Assembly: GCA_041940385.1 (NCBI GenBank)
Contig: JBGTSD010000009.1
Coordinates: forward strand, 1 to 58,066
DNA length: 58,066 nucleotides
Direction of reading: 5' to 3'
From: JACVCK01 sp041940385
GTDB taxonomy: Bacteria > Planctomycetota > Phycisphaerae > Phycisphaerales > UBA1924
Under the pieces are notes generated by a model, which worked only from the letters and a program-made list of their open reading frames with translations, had not been told where the DNA came from and ran no database searches. Shown here piece by piece: positions 1 through 8,707 of the stretch (the stretch's first letter is position 1; each line of letters opens with the position of its first letter). The position numbers were made by a program, and so were the translations under genes.

Positions 1-615
1 GCCGGTCTGCTCGTCTTCGCGGGTGAGCACGCCCTTGGCGAGGTACTCGAGGTTCACCTGGTGGACGATGCCGGTCGCGGGGGGCACGACGCTGAAGTTG
101 GAGAGCGACTGCTGGCCCCACTTGAGGAACTCGTAGCGCTCGCGATTGCGCTCGAACTCCTTCTTGGCGTTGATGGTGAGCGCGACCTTGCTGCCGAACT
201 CGTCGACCTGCACGGAGTGGTCGATGACCAGGTCGCAGGGGACGAGGGGGTTGATGGACTTGGGATCGCCGCCGAGGTTGCGCATGGCGTCGCGCATCGC
301 GGCGAGGTCGACGACGCAGGGGACCCCCGTGAAGTCCTGGAGGACGACGCGCCCGAGGAGGAAGGGGATTTCGACTTCGTTGGGCGCGGCGGCGTTCCAG
401 TTGGCGAGGCCACGGACGTCTTCCTCGCTGACGACGAATCCGTCGCAGTTGCGCAGTGCGGATTCGAGGAGGACCTTGATCGAAAAGGGGAGCTTGGCGA
501 GCTTGTCCTTGGACATGACGCCGGCGGCGACGAGGGCGTTGAGGTCGAAGAAGACGTGCTCCCCGGCCTTGCAGGAGATGGTGGAGCGCGCGTGGAACGA
601 GTCGGCAGTCGTCAT
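1..615 (-). CDS. acnA: Aconitate hydratase A, N-terminal part (cut by window edge)
   Basis: Aconitase isomerises citrate and isocitrate in the cytoplasmic TCA cycle using a [4Fe-4S] cluster. The first 205 residues are visible, starting at an ATG (613-615) that reads MTTADSFHARSTI. They follow the AcnA/IRP1 pattern: the LPFSIKVLLESALRNCDG segment, then QDFTGVPCVVDLAAMRDAM, then DLVIDHSVQVD, and a run near FLKWGQQSLSNFSVVPPATG leading to GIVHQVNLEYLAKGV. The cluster cysteines and the C-terminal swivel domain lie beyond position 1. The gene is divergent from the zinc-ribbon membrane gene, with a 124-nt gap. The family call is secure; completeness of the rest cannot be judged. Confidence 0.95.
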   Translation of the reverse strand, partial: MTTADSFHARSTISCKAGEHVFFDLNALVAAGVMSKDKLAKLPFSIKVLLESALRNCDGFVVSEEDVRGLANWNAAAPNEVEIPFLLGRVVLQDFTGVPCVVDLAAMRDAMRNLGGDPKSINPLVPCDLVIDHSVQVDEFGSKVALTINAKKEFERNRERYEFLKWGQQSLSNFSVVPPATGIVHQVNLEYLAKGVLTREDEQTG

Positions 616-739
616 ATTCGGGTCCTGTCAGGATCGTGCGAGTTGCGAGCGGGGCATTGTAGAGCACGCGCGCGCGGGGATCGCGCGGGCGGTATCTTGC
701 CCGCCCGGTGACCAAGCCAGATCCGGACTGGGGGTTTGC

Positions 740-1687
740 ATGATCGACGTCGTGTGTGTGTGCGGCGCCCAGGGGCGCGCGCCCGATGAGCTCGCGGGCA
801 AGACGGTTCGTTGCAAGAAGTGCGGCGGGCCGATTCGTATTGCGCCGGCGGCGTCGGATAGTTACGACATCGCGTACGACCTGGCGGCGCCCGCGCCCGC
901 TGCGGTCGCCGTCGCGCCGCCGACGATGTCGACGGCGATGCCGGCTCCGTCACGACGCTCGAGCGCCCCTGAGCGCGCGTCGCGCTCGTTCTGGACGGAC
1001 CTGCCGCTGTCGTTCACGTTCGTATTCCGTCCCGTGAACCTGCTGGTGTTCATCGGTGCGCTCGTTCTCGGCCTCGTGAACGAGTTCATGTTCGTGCCGT
1101 TCGTCTGGCTGATCCCCTTTGCGGCGCTGTGCGCTCTGTACATGGCCACGATCACGGAGACGGCGGGCGGCTCGGACGATCTTCCGAACGGCTCGGACTT
1201 CGACGGGCTGGTTTCGAGTCTCGTGTTGCCGCTGGCTCGGTTCGTGGGCGTGGGCTTCACGCTCATTCTGTTCGGGTACCTGCTGTACGCGATCTTCGCC
1301 ATGGTCGCGGGTTTCGAGTCCTCCAACACGGCGGCGTACGTGATCGCTTCCGGCGCGGCGTTTCTGTGGCCGATCAGCATGCTGATGGTGGCGCTCAACG
1401 GAATTCTCGCCATGTTCCGGGTGGACCTCATGGTTCGGAGCATCGCGGCGGCGTTCGTGCCGTACCTGGCGATCTGGGGCACGGTGCTCGTCGCGCTCGC
1501 GCTCGTCGTGGCGCCGTCCTACTTCCTTCCAGCGAAGGAGGAGACCGATTCGATCAACCCGTTCGCGAACGCGCCGTTCCGCGCGGTCATGTCCGTCGCG
1601 CAGGTGTACGTGACGCTCGTGGCGATGCGCTGCATCGGGCTTTTCTACCGGCACTATTCGGATCGCTTCCCGTGGGATGGCGGCTGA
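740..1687 (+). CDS. Zinc-ribbon-headed multi-pass membrane protein, unknown function
   Basis: A 315-residue protein of unknown function. The first 30 residues form a zinc-ribbon-like knuckle with a CxC pair (Cys6, Cys8) and a later CxxC pair (RCKKCGG). An Ala/Pro-rich linker follows to about residue 80, then roughly six hydrophobic segments that look like membrane helices. Small N-terminal ribbons ahead of Ala/Pro linkers and membrane domains are common in planctomycetes, often without known function. I chose the ATG at 740 because it places the ribbon at the N-terminus. The frame stays open upstream, but that stretch is antisense to aconitase and not protein-like. The stop lies 12 nt before the acetyltransferase gene, so the two may be cotranscribed. 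Confidence 0.75.
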   Translation: MIDVVCVCGAQGRAPDELAGKTVRCKKCGGPIRIAPAASDSYDIAYDLAAPAPAAVAVAPPTMSTAMPAPSRRSSAPERASRSFWTDLPLSFTFVFRPVNLLVFIGALVLGLVNEFMFVPFVWLIPFAALCALYMATITETAGGSDDLPNGSDFDGLVSSLVLPLARFVGVGFTLILFGYLLYAIFAMVAGFESSNTAAYVIASGAAFLWPISMLMVALNGILAMFRVDLMVRSIAAAFVPYLAIWGTVLVALALVVAPSYFLPAKEETDSINPFANAPFRAVMSVAQVYVTLVAMRCIGLFYRHYSDRFPWDGG

Positions 1688-1699
1688 GGTTTCGGCGCC

Positions 1700-2278
1700 A
1701 TGCAGCCGTCGCACGAATATGACTTCCGCGCCGCCGCGTCGGACGATGATTTCCGGCAGATCGTGGCGCTGCAGGCGCTGAATCGGCCGGAGATCCTGGA
1801 CCCGGCGGAGTTGGCTTCGCAGGGATTCGTCACGCTGCGGCACACGGTGGCGCTGCTGCGGGAGATGAACGAGCCGTGGCCGCACGTGGTGGCGACGGCG
1901 CGGGCGACCGGGGAGGTCGTCGCGTACGCGCTGATGATGCAGGCGAAGTTCCGCGATCGGTTCCCAGCGCTGGAGCCGATGTTCCAGCGGCTGGAGGGTC
2001 TCCAGCATCGCGGCAGGCCGCTCGAGTCGCTGCGCTGGTACGTGATGGGGCAGATCTGCGTGGCGCGCGAGCATCGGGGGCGGCGGCTGGTCGAGGGGAT
2101 GTACGCGGAGCACCGGCGGCTGATGTCGCGGGACTTTGACGTGGTGATCACGGAGATCAGCCGCGCGAACCCGCGGTCGCTGCGGGCGCACGAGCGCGCG
2201 GGTTGGGACGTGATCCACGAGTTCACGGCCGAAGATGGGCGGGAGTGGGTGGTCGTGGCGCTTGAGTTGTCGGGCTGA
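1700..2278 (+). CDS. GNAT-family N-acetyltransferase
   Basis: A 192-residue protein that fits the GNAT fold, which transfers an acyl group from acyl-CoA to an amine. The core strand and acyl-CoA loop are seen in VMGQICVAREHRGRRLVEGM (about residues 115-134), where RGRRL matches the Q/RxxGxG/A pyrophosphate-binding loop. This is followed by the C-terminal half TEISRANPRSLRAHERAGW, typical of motif B with the conserved N and A-x-x-x-Y/W-GF-like end. The substrate cannot be inferred. It starts with ATG 12 nt after the membrane protein gene and converges with the redoxin gene, leaving 9 nt between the stops. Confidence 0.8.
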   Translation: MQPSHEYDFRAAASDDDFRQIVALQALNRPEILDPAELASQGFVTLRHTVALLREMNEPWPHVVATARATGEVVAYALMMQAKFRDRFPALEPMFQRLEGLQHRGRPLESLRWYVMGQICVAREHRGRRLVEGMYAEHRRLMSRDFDVVITEISRANPRSLRAHERAGWDVIHEFTAEDGREWVVVALELSG

Positions 2279-2287
2279 GGCCGCGGC

Positions 2288-2854
2288 TCAGGCGCGCCAC
2301 TTGATCGAGCAGCCGATCGCGTGGGTCTGCGGCCGGCGCACGGGGCGGCCGGCGAGGACGTCCTCGATGGCGTCCTTCAGGGGGCGGTCCTTGACGGCGC
2401 TCGCGTCCTTCGGGCTGTCGTCGAGCGCGCCCTCGTAGACGCAGACGCCCTTGGCATCGAGGAGAAAGATCTCCGGCGTGCGCTCGACGCCGTAGGCGCG
2501 GGCGACGTCCTGGGATTCGTCGCGCAGGTACGGGAAGGGCAGCGACCACTTCTTCGCGTACTCGGACATCTTCTCGGCGGAGTCCTCGGGGTGGGTCTGC
2601 GCGCTATTGGAGCAGAGCGCGATCCAGCCGATGCCCTTCGCCGACGTTTCCGCGGCCAGCGCGTTGATGCGCTCCACCGAGCCGACGACGTAGGGGCAGT
2701 GGTTGCACATCCACAGCACCACGAGGCCCTTCTTGCCGGCGAGCGCATCGGCCAGCGAAACCTTCGGGCCCAGCTTCGACGGGTTCTGGTTTGGCAGTGT
2801 GAAGGCCGGGGCCTTCGATCCTGGGGCCAGCTTCGGGGTCGTTTCGGCGGGCAT
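2288..2854 (-). CDS. Thioredoxin-fold redoxin (AhpC/TSA-like) with CNHC motif
   Basis: A 188-residue cytoplasmic redoxin. Residues 10-45 (GSKAPAFTLPNQNPSKLGPK) match the peroxiredoxin/TlpA N-terminus. The active site is WMCNHCPYVVGSVERIN, a CxxC variant (CNHC) of the family with an NHCPY signature. Later segments LRDESQDVARAYGVERTPE and FLLDAKGVCVYEGALDD are typical of the same family, including the cis-Pro threonine-proline. The likely role is thiol redox or peroxide chemistry; the partner is unknown. The ATG at 2852-2854 has a good AAAGGAG ribosome site upstream. The next gene, sucD, is divergent with a 72-nt gap that may hold both promoters. Confidence 0.85.
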   Translation of the reverse strand: MPAETTPKLAPGSKAPAFTLPNQNPSKLGPKVSLADALAGKKGLVVLWMCNHCPYVVGSVERINALAAETSAKGIGWIALCSNSAQTHPEDSAEKMSEYAKKWSLPFPYLRDESQDVARAYGVERTPEIFLLDAKGVCVYEGALDDSPKDASAVKDRPLKDAIEDVLAGRPVRRPQTHAIGCSIKWRA

Positions 2855-2926
2855 GAGCGGTCTCCTTTCGGCGAATGGGCTCGAGCATCCGACCCTAGGC
2901 GGGCCAACCGCTATCCTTCCCGCCCC

Positions 2927-3898
2927 ATGTCCATCCTCATCGACGCCAGCACCAAGGTCATCTGCCAGGGCATCACCGGCGCGTTCGGCGCGCTGCACAC
3001 CCGCGGCTGTCTCGAATACGGCTCCAAGGTCGTCGGCGGCGTGACGCCCGGCAAGGGCGGCACGAAGGACGACAACGGCCTGCCCATCTTCGACACGGTG
3101 CGCCAGGCGGTGCAGGCCACGGGCGCGCAGGCGACGATGATCTTCGTCCCGCCGCCGTTTGCGGGCGATGCGATCCTCGAGGCGCTGGACGCGGGCATCC
3201 GCGTGATCTGCGCCATCACCGAGGGCGTGCCGGTGCAGGACATGGTGCGCGTTCGGGCGATCCTCGACGAGGCCAACGCGAAGCGCACGGCGGCGGAGCG
3301 CGTCACGCTGATCGGGCCCAACTGCCCCGGCGTGATCACCCCCGGGCCGAAGACCGGCGAGGGCGACTCCGTCAAGAGCCCGTACACCAACGCGGGCTGC
3401 AAGATCGGCATCATGCCCGGCTACATCCACACGCACGTGAGCCAGGCGAAGACGGGCAAGGCCGTGGGCATCGTCTCGCGCTCGGGCACGCTCACCTATG
3501 AAGCCGTGTGGCAGACGAGCCAGCTCGGGCTCGGGCAGTCCACGTGCGTCGGGATCGGCGGCGATCCGGTGCGCGGCATGAACTTCATCGACTGTCTCGA
3601 GTTGTTCCAGGCCGATGCGCAGACGCAGGGCATCCTGATGATCGGCGAGATCGGCGGGACGGACGAAGAGGCCGCGGCGGCGTACATCAAGAAGAACGTG
3701 ACCAAGCCGGTCGCGGGGTTCATCGCGGGGCGGACGGCGCCCCCGGGCCGGCGGATGGGTCACGCGGGCGCGATCATCTCCGGCGGCGAGGGCGGCGCGG
3801 ACTCGAAGATCGCGGCGATGAAGGGGGCGGGGATCGTGATCGCGGAGACTCCTGCGGACATGGGGGTCGCGATGGCGACGGCCATGAAGCTCCGGTAG
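2927..3898 (+). CDS. sucD: Succinate-CoA ligase, alpha subunit
   Basis: The alpha subunit of succinyl-CoA synthetase, which conserves the thioester energy of succinyl-CoA as ATP or GTP in the TCA cycle. The 323 residues cover the CoA-binding Rossmann domain (VICQGITGAFGALHTRGCLEYGSKVVGGVTPGKGG, split here as motif VICQGITG and GGVTPGKGG), the GPNCPGVITPG loop and GIVSRSGTLTYE. The phosphohistidine is His279 in GRRMGHAGAI. Length is a little above the usual 290 because of an insert near GPKTGEGDSVKSPYTNAGC. The usual partner sucC is not adjacent; the neighbour upstream is the divergent redoxin and downstream is a secreted protease. ATG 2927 is the first start before the conserved N-terminus. 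Confidence 0.95.
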   Translation: MSILIDASTKVICQGITGAFGALHTRGCLEYGSKVVGGVTPGKGGTKDDNGLPIFDTVRQAVQATGAQATMIFVPPPFAGDAILEALDAGIRVICAITEGVPVQDMVRVRAILDEANAKRTAAERVTLIGPNCPGVITPGPKTGEGDSVKSPYTNAGCKIGIMPGYIHTHVSQAKTGKAVGIVSRSGTLTYEAVWQTSQLGLGQSTCVGIGGDPVRGMNFIDCLELFQADAQTQGILMIGEIGGTDEEAAAAYIKKNVTKPVAGFIAGRTAPPGRRMGHAGAIISGGEGGADSKIAAMKGAGIVIAETPADMGVAMATAMKLR

Positions 3899-4091
3899 AC
3901 CCGCCGATATCGGGCCCAATGCGGTCCGCGTCGGGGTTTTTTCTGACCGCGGGGCGGAATATCCGTTGGAGCGTGCAAGATCAGGTGGTAGTTTCCCGTT
4001 GCGGCCTAGTCCGCGGGTGCGCCGTGCTCGCGCCCCTGCCAGCCCCCTGCAACCGCCCGGAAGGGTGGTCACAATCTGAAGGAGAGTCCGA

Positions 4092-6866
4092 ATGCTGAAT
4101 CGATTCGTGTGGCTGTCCGCGGCGTCGCTGTTTCTCGGCGCCGGGGCGGTGGCCAATGTCGCCGGCCTTGGCGTGGAAGCCCTGGACCAGTTCGCCCGTG
4201 ACAACCCACGAGCCGGGCTCTACATGACCGGCGAGCGGGTCACCAGCGTGTACGGCCCTGCGTTCTCGCGCGGCGCCAGCCCCGAGGCCTCGGTCAACGC
4301 GTTCCTCGCGCAGCACTCCGGCGTGTTCGGCGTGACGCCGGGCGAGCTGGTGGTCGGCGGCGCCGAGCGCGGCGTGGCGGGCCCGATCGGTCTCATGCCG
4401 ACGGACGACGGCTTCAAGTTCACCCTTTTCCAGATGCGCCACGAGTTCGACGGCGTGCCGGTCTTCCGATCCAACCTGAACCTGCTGGTTCGGAACGAGG
4501 ATCAGTTCCCGCTCGTGCTGGCGCGTTCGTCGCTCCGCACGGTGGCGGGCTTCGTCGTGGACGACGCGGTCGCGGCCGCACCGAACGTGCCGATGGCCAA
4601 GGCCGTCGCGCAGGCGAACCACCCCCACCTGAACACGTTCCTCGAGCCGACGCTGGTGATCTTCGCCGGCGATGAGAACCAGGCGGCCGAGCCGCGGCTC
4701 GCCATCCAGTTCTACGCGACCACGGGAGACGTTCGGCGTTCGAACTACGACGAGTGGTTCTTCGTCTGCGACGCCGCGACCGGCGCGATCCTCTACGAGG
4801 AGCACGCGCGCTACGAGGTCGACATGCAGGGCAACGTCTCGGGCCTCGCGACCGACGGCCCCGGCGCCGACTTCTGCCACGCCGAGGTGGCGACGGGCCT
4901 GCCGTACGCACGCGTGCAGGTCGGCGCGGCGACCGTCTTCGCGGACGCGGCGGGCGACTTCGTCGTTCCCAACGTCGCGGGCGGCACGCAGACCGTCACG
5001 GCGTCCATCGCCAACGGCGAGTTCTTCCGGCTCATCGGCTCGGCCAATCAGAGCGTGAACGTCGCGGCGCCCGGCCCGGCGAACATCCTCTTTAATGCCG
5101 GCAACACCGAGTTCCCCCTCTCCGAGGTGAACTCGTACCTGCACTCGAACGTCATCCGCGACACGGTCCTCGCGTTCTCGCCGGCCTACCCGGTGCTGCC
5201 GAGTCACAGCGGGCCGATGGACGTGACGGTGAACATCGCCGACACGTGCAATGCCTTCTACAGCCCCTCGGGTCAGAACATCAACTTCTTCCGCGCCGGC
5301 GGCGGCTGCCCCAACACCGGCTTCACGTCGGTGGTCTACCACGAGTACGGCCATCACCTCGTGAATCGCGCCGGCTCCGGCCAGGGCCAGTACGGCGAGG
5401 GCGCGGGCGACGTCATGAGCGTCCTGCTCCTCGACGACCCGATCCTCGGTCGCGGCTGGTCGGGCTCCTGCTCGAGCGGCCTGCGTAGCGCGCTCAACTC
5501 GATGCAGTACCCCTGCTCGGCCGGCTCGCACGCGTGCGCCCCGCTCCTTTCGTCGGCGGTCTGGGACACGCGCAACGCCCTCGCGGCGACGAATCCGTCG
5601 GACTACCTCGAGATCATCTCGGGTCTCTTCATCAATTCGATTCTGCTGCACACCGGCTCCAACATCACGCCGCAGATCACGATCGACCTGATCACGCTGG
5701 ACGATGATGACGCCGACATCACGAACGGCTCGCCGCACTACGCCCAGATCAATCAGGGCTTCGGCGCGCACAACATGGCAGGCCCGGCGATCACGGCGCT
5801 GGCGTTCGTCTATCCGGATGGTCTTCCGGGCGAGGTCAATCCGAGCGGGCAGACCTTCCCGGTGCGTGTGAGCGGCAACCTGAGCAACACGCCGCTGCAG
5901 GGCTCCGCCGTGCTGCACGTGGACGACGACGGCGACAACGTGTTCGAGCAGTACCCGATGCAGTTCGTCTCGAGCAGCGGCGGGCAGCAGACGTACAACG
6001 CGACGTTCCCGCCGGTGGACTGCCTCGCGGAAGTCCGCTTCTTCGTCTCCGCCGCGACGACGACCAACGTGACGGTGAACAATCCGTCCAGCGCTCCGAA
6101 CGCGTCGTATCTCGCGATCGGCGCGTCCGGCGTGACGGTCTCCTTCGAGGACAACTTCGCGACGGACCTGGGTTGGACGATCGGCGCTCCGGGCGACAAC
6201 GCGACGACCGGCGTCTGGGAACGTGTCGACCCGGTCGGCACCGAGGCCCAGCCCGGCGACGACTTCGATGGCGAGAGCACCTTCTGCTTCGTCACGGGGC
6301 AGCACACGACCGGCGGCGTCGGCGCTAACGACGTCGACGGCGGCACGACCACGCTGATCTCCCCCGCGATGGACGCCACCGGCGGCGCCGCGGCCTACAT
6401 CTCCTACGCCCGCTGGTATTCCAATGACACCGGCGCGGCGGCGAACGCGGACACGTTCGTCATCGACATCTCCAACGACAACGGCGCGACGTGGACGAAC
6501 CTCGAGACCGTCGGTCCGGCGGGCCCCGAGGCGTCGGGCGGTTGGAACTTCGTTCAGTTCCTCGTGGAGGACTTCGTCACGCCGACGAGCACCGTCCGGT
6601 TGCGCTTCCGCGCGTCGGACCTGGGCTCGGGGTCGGTCGTCGAGGCCGCGGTGGACGCGGTGTCGATGGACGTCTACGAGTGCGCGATCATCGACTGCCC
6701 CGGCGATCTCAACGGCGACCTCGTCGTTGACTTCGGCGACCTCAACATCCTGCTGGGCAACTACAACCTGACGGGCGCCGGCCTGGCCGGAGACCTCGAC
6801 GGTGATGAGGACGTCGACTTCGACGACCTCAACGCGCTGCTGAACGCCTACGGCTCGGCCTGCTGA
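4092..6866 (+). CDS. Secreted gluzincin metalloprotease (fungalysin/M36-like) with dockerin tail
   Basis: A 924-residue exported protease. A signal peptide covers about residues 1-25. Residues 30-200 resemble an FTP/PepSY propeptide (RHEFDGVPVFRSNLNL). A small carboxypeptidase-regulatory-like beta domain follows (about 240-320). The zinc site is HEYGH at 417-421 with the likely third ligand Glu436 in YGEGAGDVMS; this HExxH to Glu distance is short compared with M36 or M4. A MAM-like beta-sandwich domain spans about 680-865. The C-terminus (869-924) is a dockerin-like doublet starting CPGDLNGD and ending in Cys. A strong ribosome site (GAAGGAGAG) precedes the ATG. A perfect 11-bp terminator follows, so it is probably a single-gene unit. 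Confidence 0.85.
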   Translation: MLNRFVWLSAASLFLGAGAVANVAGLGVEALDQFARDNPRAGLYMTGERVTSVYGPAFSRGASPEASVNAFLAQHSGVFGVTPGELVVGGAERGVAGPIGLMPTDDGFKFTLFQMRHEFDGVPVFRSNLNLLVRNEDQFPLVLARSSLRTVAGFVVDDAVAAAPNVPMAKAVAQANHPHLNTFLEPTLVIFAGDENQAAEPRLAIQFYATTGDVRRSNYDEWFFVCDAATGAILYEEHARYEVDMQGNVSGLATDGPGADFCHAEVATGLPYARVQVGAATVFADAAGDFVVPNVAGGTQTVTASIANGEFFRLIGSANQSVNVAAPGPANILFNAGNTEFPLSEVNSYLHSNVIRDTVLAFSPAYPVLPSHSGPMDVTVNIADTCNAFYSPSGQNINFFRAGGGCPNTGFTSVVYHEYGHHLVNRAGSGQGQYGEGAGDVMSVLLLDDPILGRGWSGSCSSGLRSALNSMQYPCSAGSHACAPLLSSAVWDTRNALAATNPSDYLEIISGLFINSILLHTGSNITPQITIDLITLDDDDADITNGSPHYAQINQGFGAHNMAGPAITALAFVYPDGLPGEVNPSGQTFPVRVSGNLSNTPLQGSAVLHVDDDGDNVFEQYPMQFVSSSGGQQTYNATFPPVDCLAEVRFFVSAATTTNVTVNNPSSAPNASYLAIGASGVTVSFEDNFATDLGWTIGAPGDNATTGVWERVDPVGTEAQPGDDFDGESTFCFVTGQHTTGGVGANDVDGGTTTLISPAMDATGGAAAYISYARWYSNDTGAAANADTFVIDISNDNGATWTNLETVGPAGPEASGGWNFVQFLVEDFVTPTSTVRLRFRASDLGSGSVVEAAVDAVSMDVYECAIIDCPGDLNGDLVVDFGDLNILLGNYNLTGAGLAGDLDGDEDVDFDDLNALLNAYGSAC

Positions 6867-6897
6867 TCGCGGGACGCGAATCTCGTTGACGCTCATC

Positions 6898-6933
6898 CGC
6901 CCCGGCGAGGCCTGCTCGCCGGGGCGTTTCTTT
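6898..6933 (+). terminator. Rho-independent terminator after the protease gene
   Basis: A perfect 11-bp stem (CGCCCCGGCGA with TCGCCGGGGCG) around a 7-nt loop is followed by TTTCTTT. It lies 32 nt after the stop codon at 6866 and separates the protease from lpd. Confidence 0.85.
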
Positions 6934-7048
6934 GCGCTCGATCCGCGTTCCGGCGTCGCTGGAGCCCTCCGCTAGCCCTCACTAGAATCGGCCCCCCCGC
7001 TCCCTCAGAGGGCGTTCCCGACATTCCACGCAGAGAGGACACCCGCCC

Positions 7049-8614
7049 GTGGCCCACGCCGCCAAGCCCTTCGTCTCGACCGCCAGCGCCTCCAAGCCCA
7101 ACCACTACGACCTGATCGTCATCGGCGGCGGGCCCGCCGGGTACGTCGGCGCGATCCGCGCGGCCCAGCTCGGCATGAAGGTCGCCTGCGTCGAGCGCGA
7201 CAAGCTCGGGGGCGTGTGCCTGAACTGGGGCTGCATCCCGACCAAGGCGCTGCTCGCCAACGCGGAACTGATGGAGAAGATCAACGACGCGGAGACCTGG
7301 GGCCTGTCGTTCTCCGCGGTGAAGGTGAACTGGGAGAAGGTCATCGGGCGGTCGCGCGACGTCGCGGGCAAGCTCAACAAGGGCATCGCCTTCCTCTTCA
7401 ACAAGAACAAGATCAAGCACGTGCAGGGTCACGCGAAGATCACCAAGGGCGCCAAAGGCGGCCAGCCCTGCGAGGTGCAGGTCTTCGACTGCACGGTGAA
7501 GGACACGCTGACGCACGCGCCGGCGACGATTGCGCCCAAGCCGCGCGAGACGCTGACGGCGACGCACGTGCTGGTCGCCACCGGCTCGGTGGCGCGGGAG
7601 CTGCCGTTCGCGAAGTTCGACGGGGAGACGATCCTCGGTGCGCGCGAGGCGATGAACCTGCCGAAGCAGCCCAAGTCGCTGATCGTGGTGGGCGCGGGCG
7701 CGATCGGGATGGAGTTCGCGTACTTCTACCACTCGTTCGGGACGAAGGTGACGGTTGTGGAGATGCTGCCGCGGATCCTGCCCGTCGAGGACGAGGACGT
7801 GTGCTCGGCGCTCGAGAAGATCTACAAGAAGGCGGGGATGGAGATCCGCACCTCCACGACGACGACGGCGATCGAGAAGACCAAGTCGGGCGTGAAGGTC
7901 ACCGTGGCGCCGGTCAAGGACGGCAAGGCGGACGACGCCAAGAAGGAGACGCTCGAGGCGGACAAGGTGCTGCTCGCCATCGGCGTGAAGGGGCGCTACG
8001 ACGGGCTCTTCGACGATGCGCTGGGCCTCAAGACCGCGAAGGACCACATCGTCACGGACTACACGCCCAGCGCGTTCGGCGATCCCAAGCCGCTGACGTA
8101 CGCGACGAGCGTTCCGGGGGTGTACGCGGTGGGCGACGTCATCGGGCCGCCGTGGCTGGCGCACGTGGCCTCCGAGGAGGCGATCATCTGCGTCGAGCGG
8201 CTCGCGGGGCACGATCCGATCCCGATCGACTACTCGGTTATCCCCGGCTGCACGTACTGCCACCCGCAGGTCGCGAGCGTCGGCTACACCGAGCGTGCGC
8301 TGAAGGAGCAGGGTCTCGAGAAGGGCAAGGACTACGAGATCGGCACGTACAACCTGCAGTCGCACGGCAAGGCGATCGCGTCGGCGCAGAACAAGGGCAT
8401 CGTCAAGATCATTCGTGGATTGCCGCGGGGCGAGATCCTCGGCGGGCACATCCTCGGCGATCAGGCGACGGAGCTGATCAGTGAGCTGGGCCTGGCGCGT
8501 CGTCTCGAGGCGACGAGCGAGGAGCTGATCGTGACGGTGCACGCGCACCCGACGATGTACGAGGCGCTGCACGAGGCGGCGCTGGCGTCGGAGGGACGCG
8601 TGATCCACGCGTAA
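7049..8614 (+). CDS. lpdA: Dihydrolipoyl dehydrogenase (E3)
   Basis: FAD-dependent E3, which reoxidises dihydrolipoyl groups of 2-oxo acid dehydrogenase complexes and the glycine cleavage system with NAD+. The 521 residues include the FAD motif VIGGGPAGYVGAIRAAQ (about 24-40), the redox disulfide Cys57-Cys62 in GGVCLNWGCIPTK, the NAD motif VVGAGAIGMEFAYFY, the second FAD motif YAVGDVIGPPWLAHVA, and the catalytic HAHPTMYEALHEA near the C-terminus. The start is GTG at 7049, giving a 20-residue N-terminal extension before the FAD strand; no better internal ATG exists. The E1 and E2 genes are not adjacent. The lipoyl synthase gene is at 38503 in the same window. Confidence 0.96.
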   Translation: MAHAAKPFVSTASASKPNHYDLIVIGGGPAGYVGAIRAAQLGMKVACVERDKLGGVCLNWGCIPTKALLANAELMEKINDAETWGLSFSAVKVNWEKVIGRSRDVAGKLNKGIAFLFNKNKIKHVQGHAKITKGAKGGQPCEVQVFDCTVKDTLTHAPATIAPKPRETLTATHVLVATGSVARELPFAKFDGETILGAREAMNLPKQPKSLIVVGAGAIGMEFAYFYHSFGTKVTVVEMLPRILPVEDEDVCSALEKIYKKAGMEIRTSTTTTAIEKTKSGVKVTVAPVKDGKADDAKKETLEADKVLLAIGVKGRYDGLFDDALGLKTAKDHIVTDYTPSAFGDPKPLTYATSVPGVYAVGDVIGPPWLAHVASEEAIICVERLAGHDPIPIDYSVIPGCTYCHPQVASVGYTERALKEQGLEKGKDYEIGTYNLQSHGKAIASAQNKGIVKIIRGLPRGEILGGHILGDQATELISELGLARRLEATSEELIVTVHAHPTMYEALHEAALASEGRVIHA

Positions 8615-8707
8615 GCGGCGGCAACAGGCGAAGAATCAGGGTTGTGCGGGCGCGCCGGCGCGGTAGGGTGTTCTGCGCCCCGCTCGTGGGCAGGAGGAGG
8701 CCATCCC

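Noticed and set aside
3899..4091. Terminator between sucD and the protease (TTTTTT at about 3938)
   Set aside because: GCGGTC and GACCGC flank the T-run rather than preceding it, and no stem ends at the T-tract.
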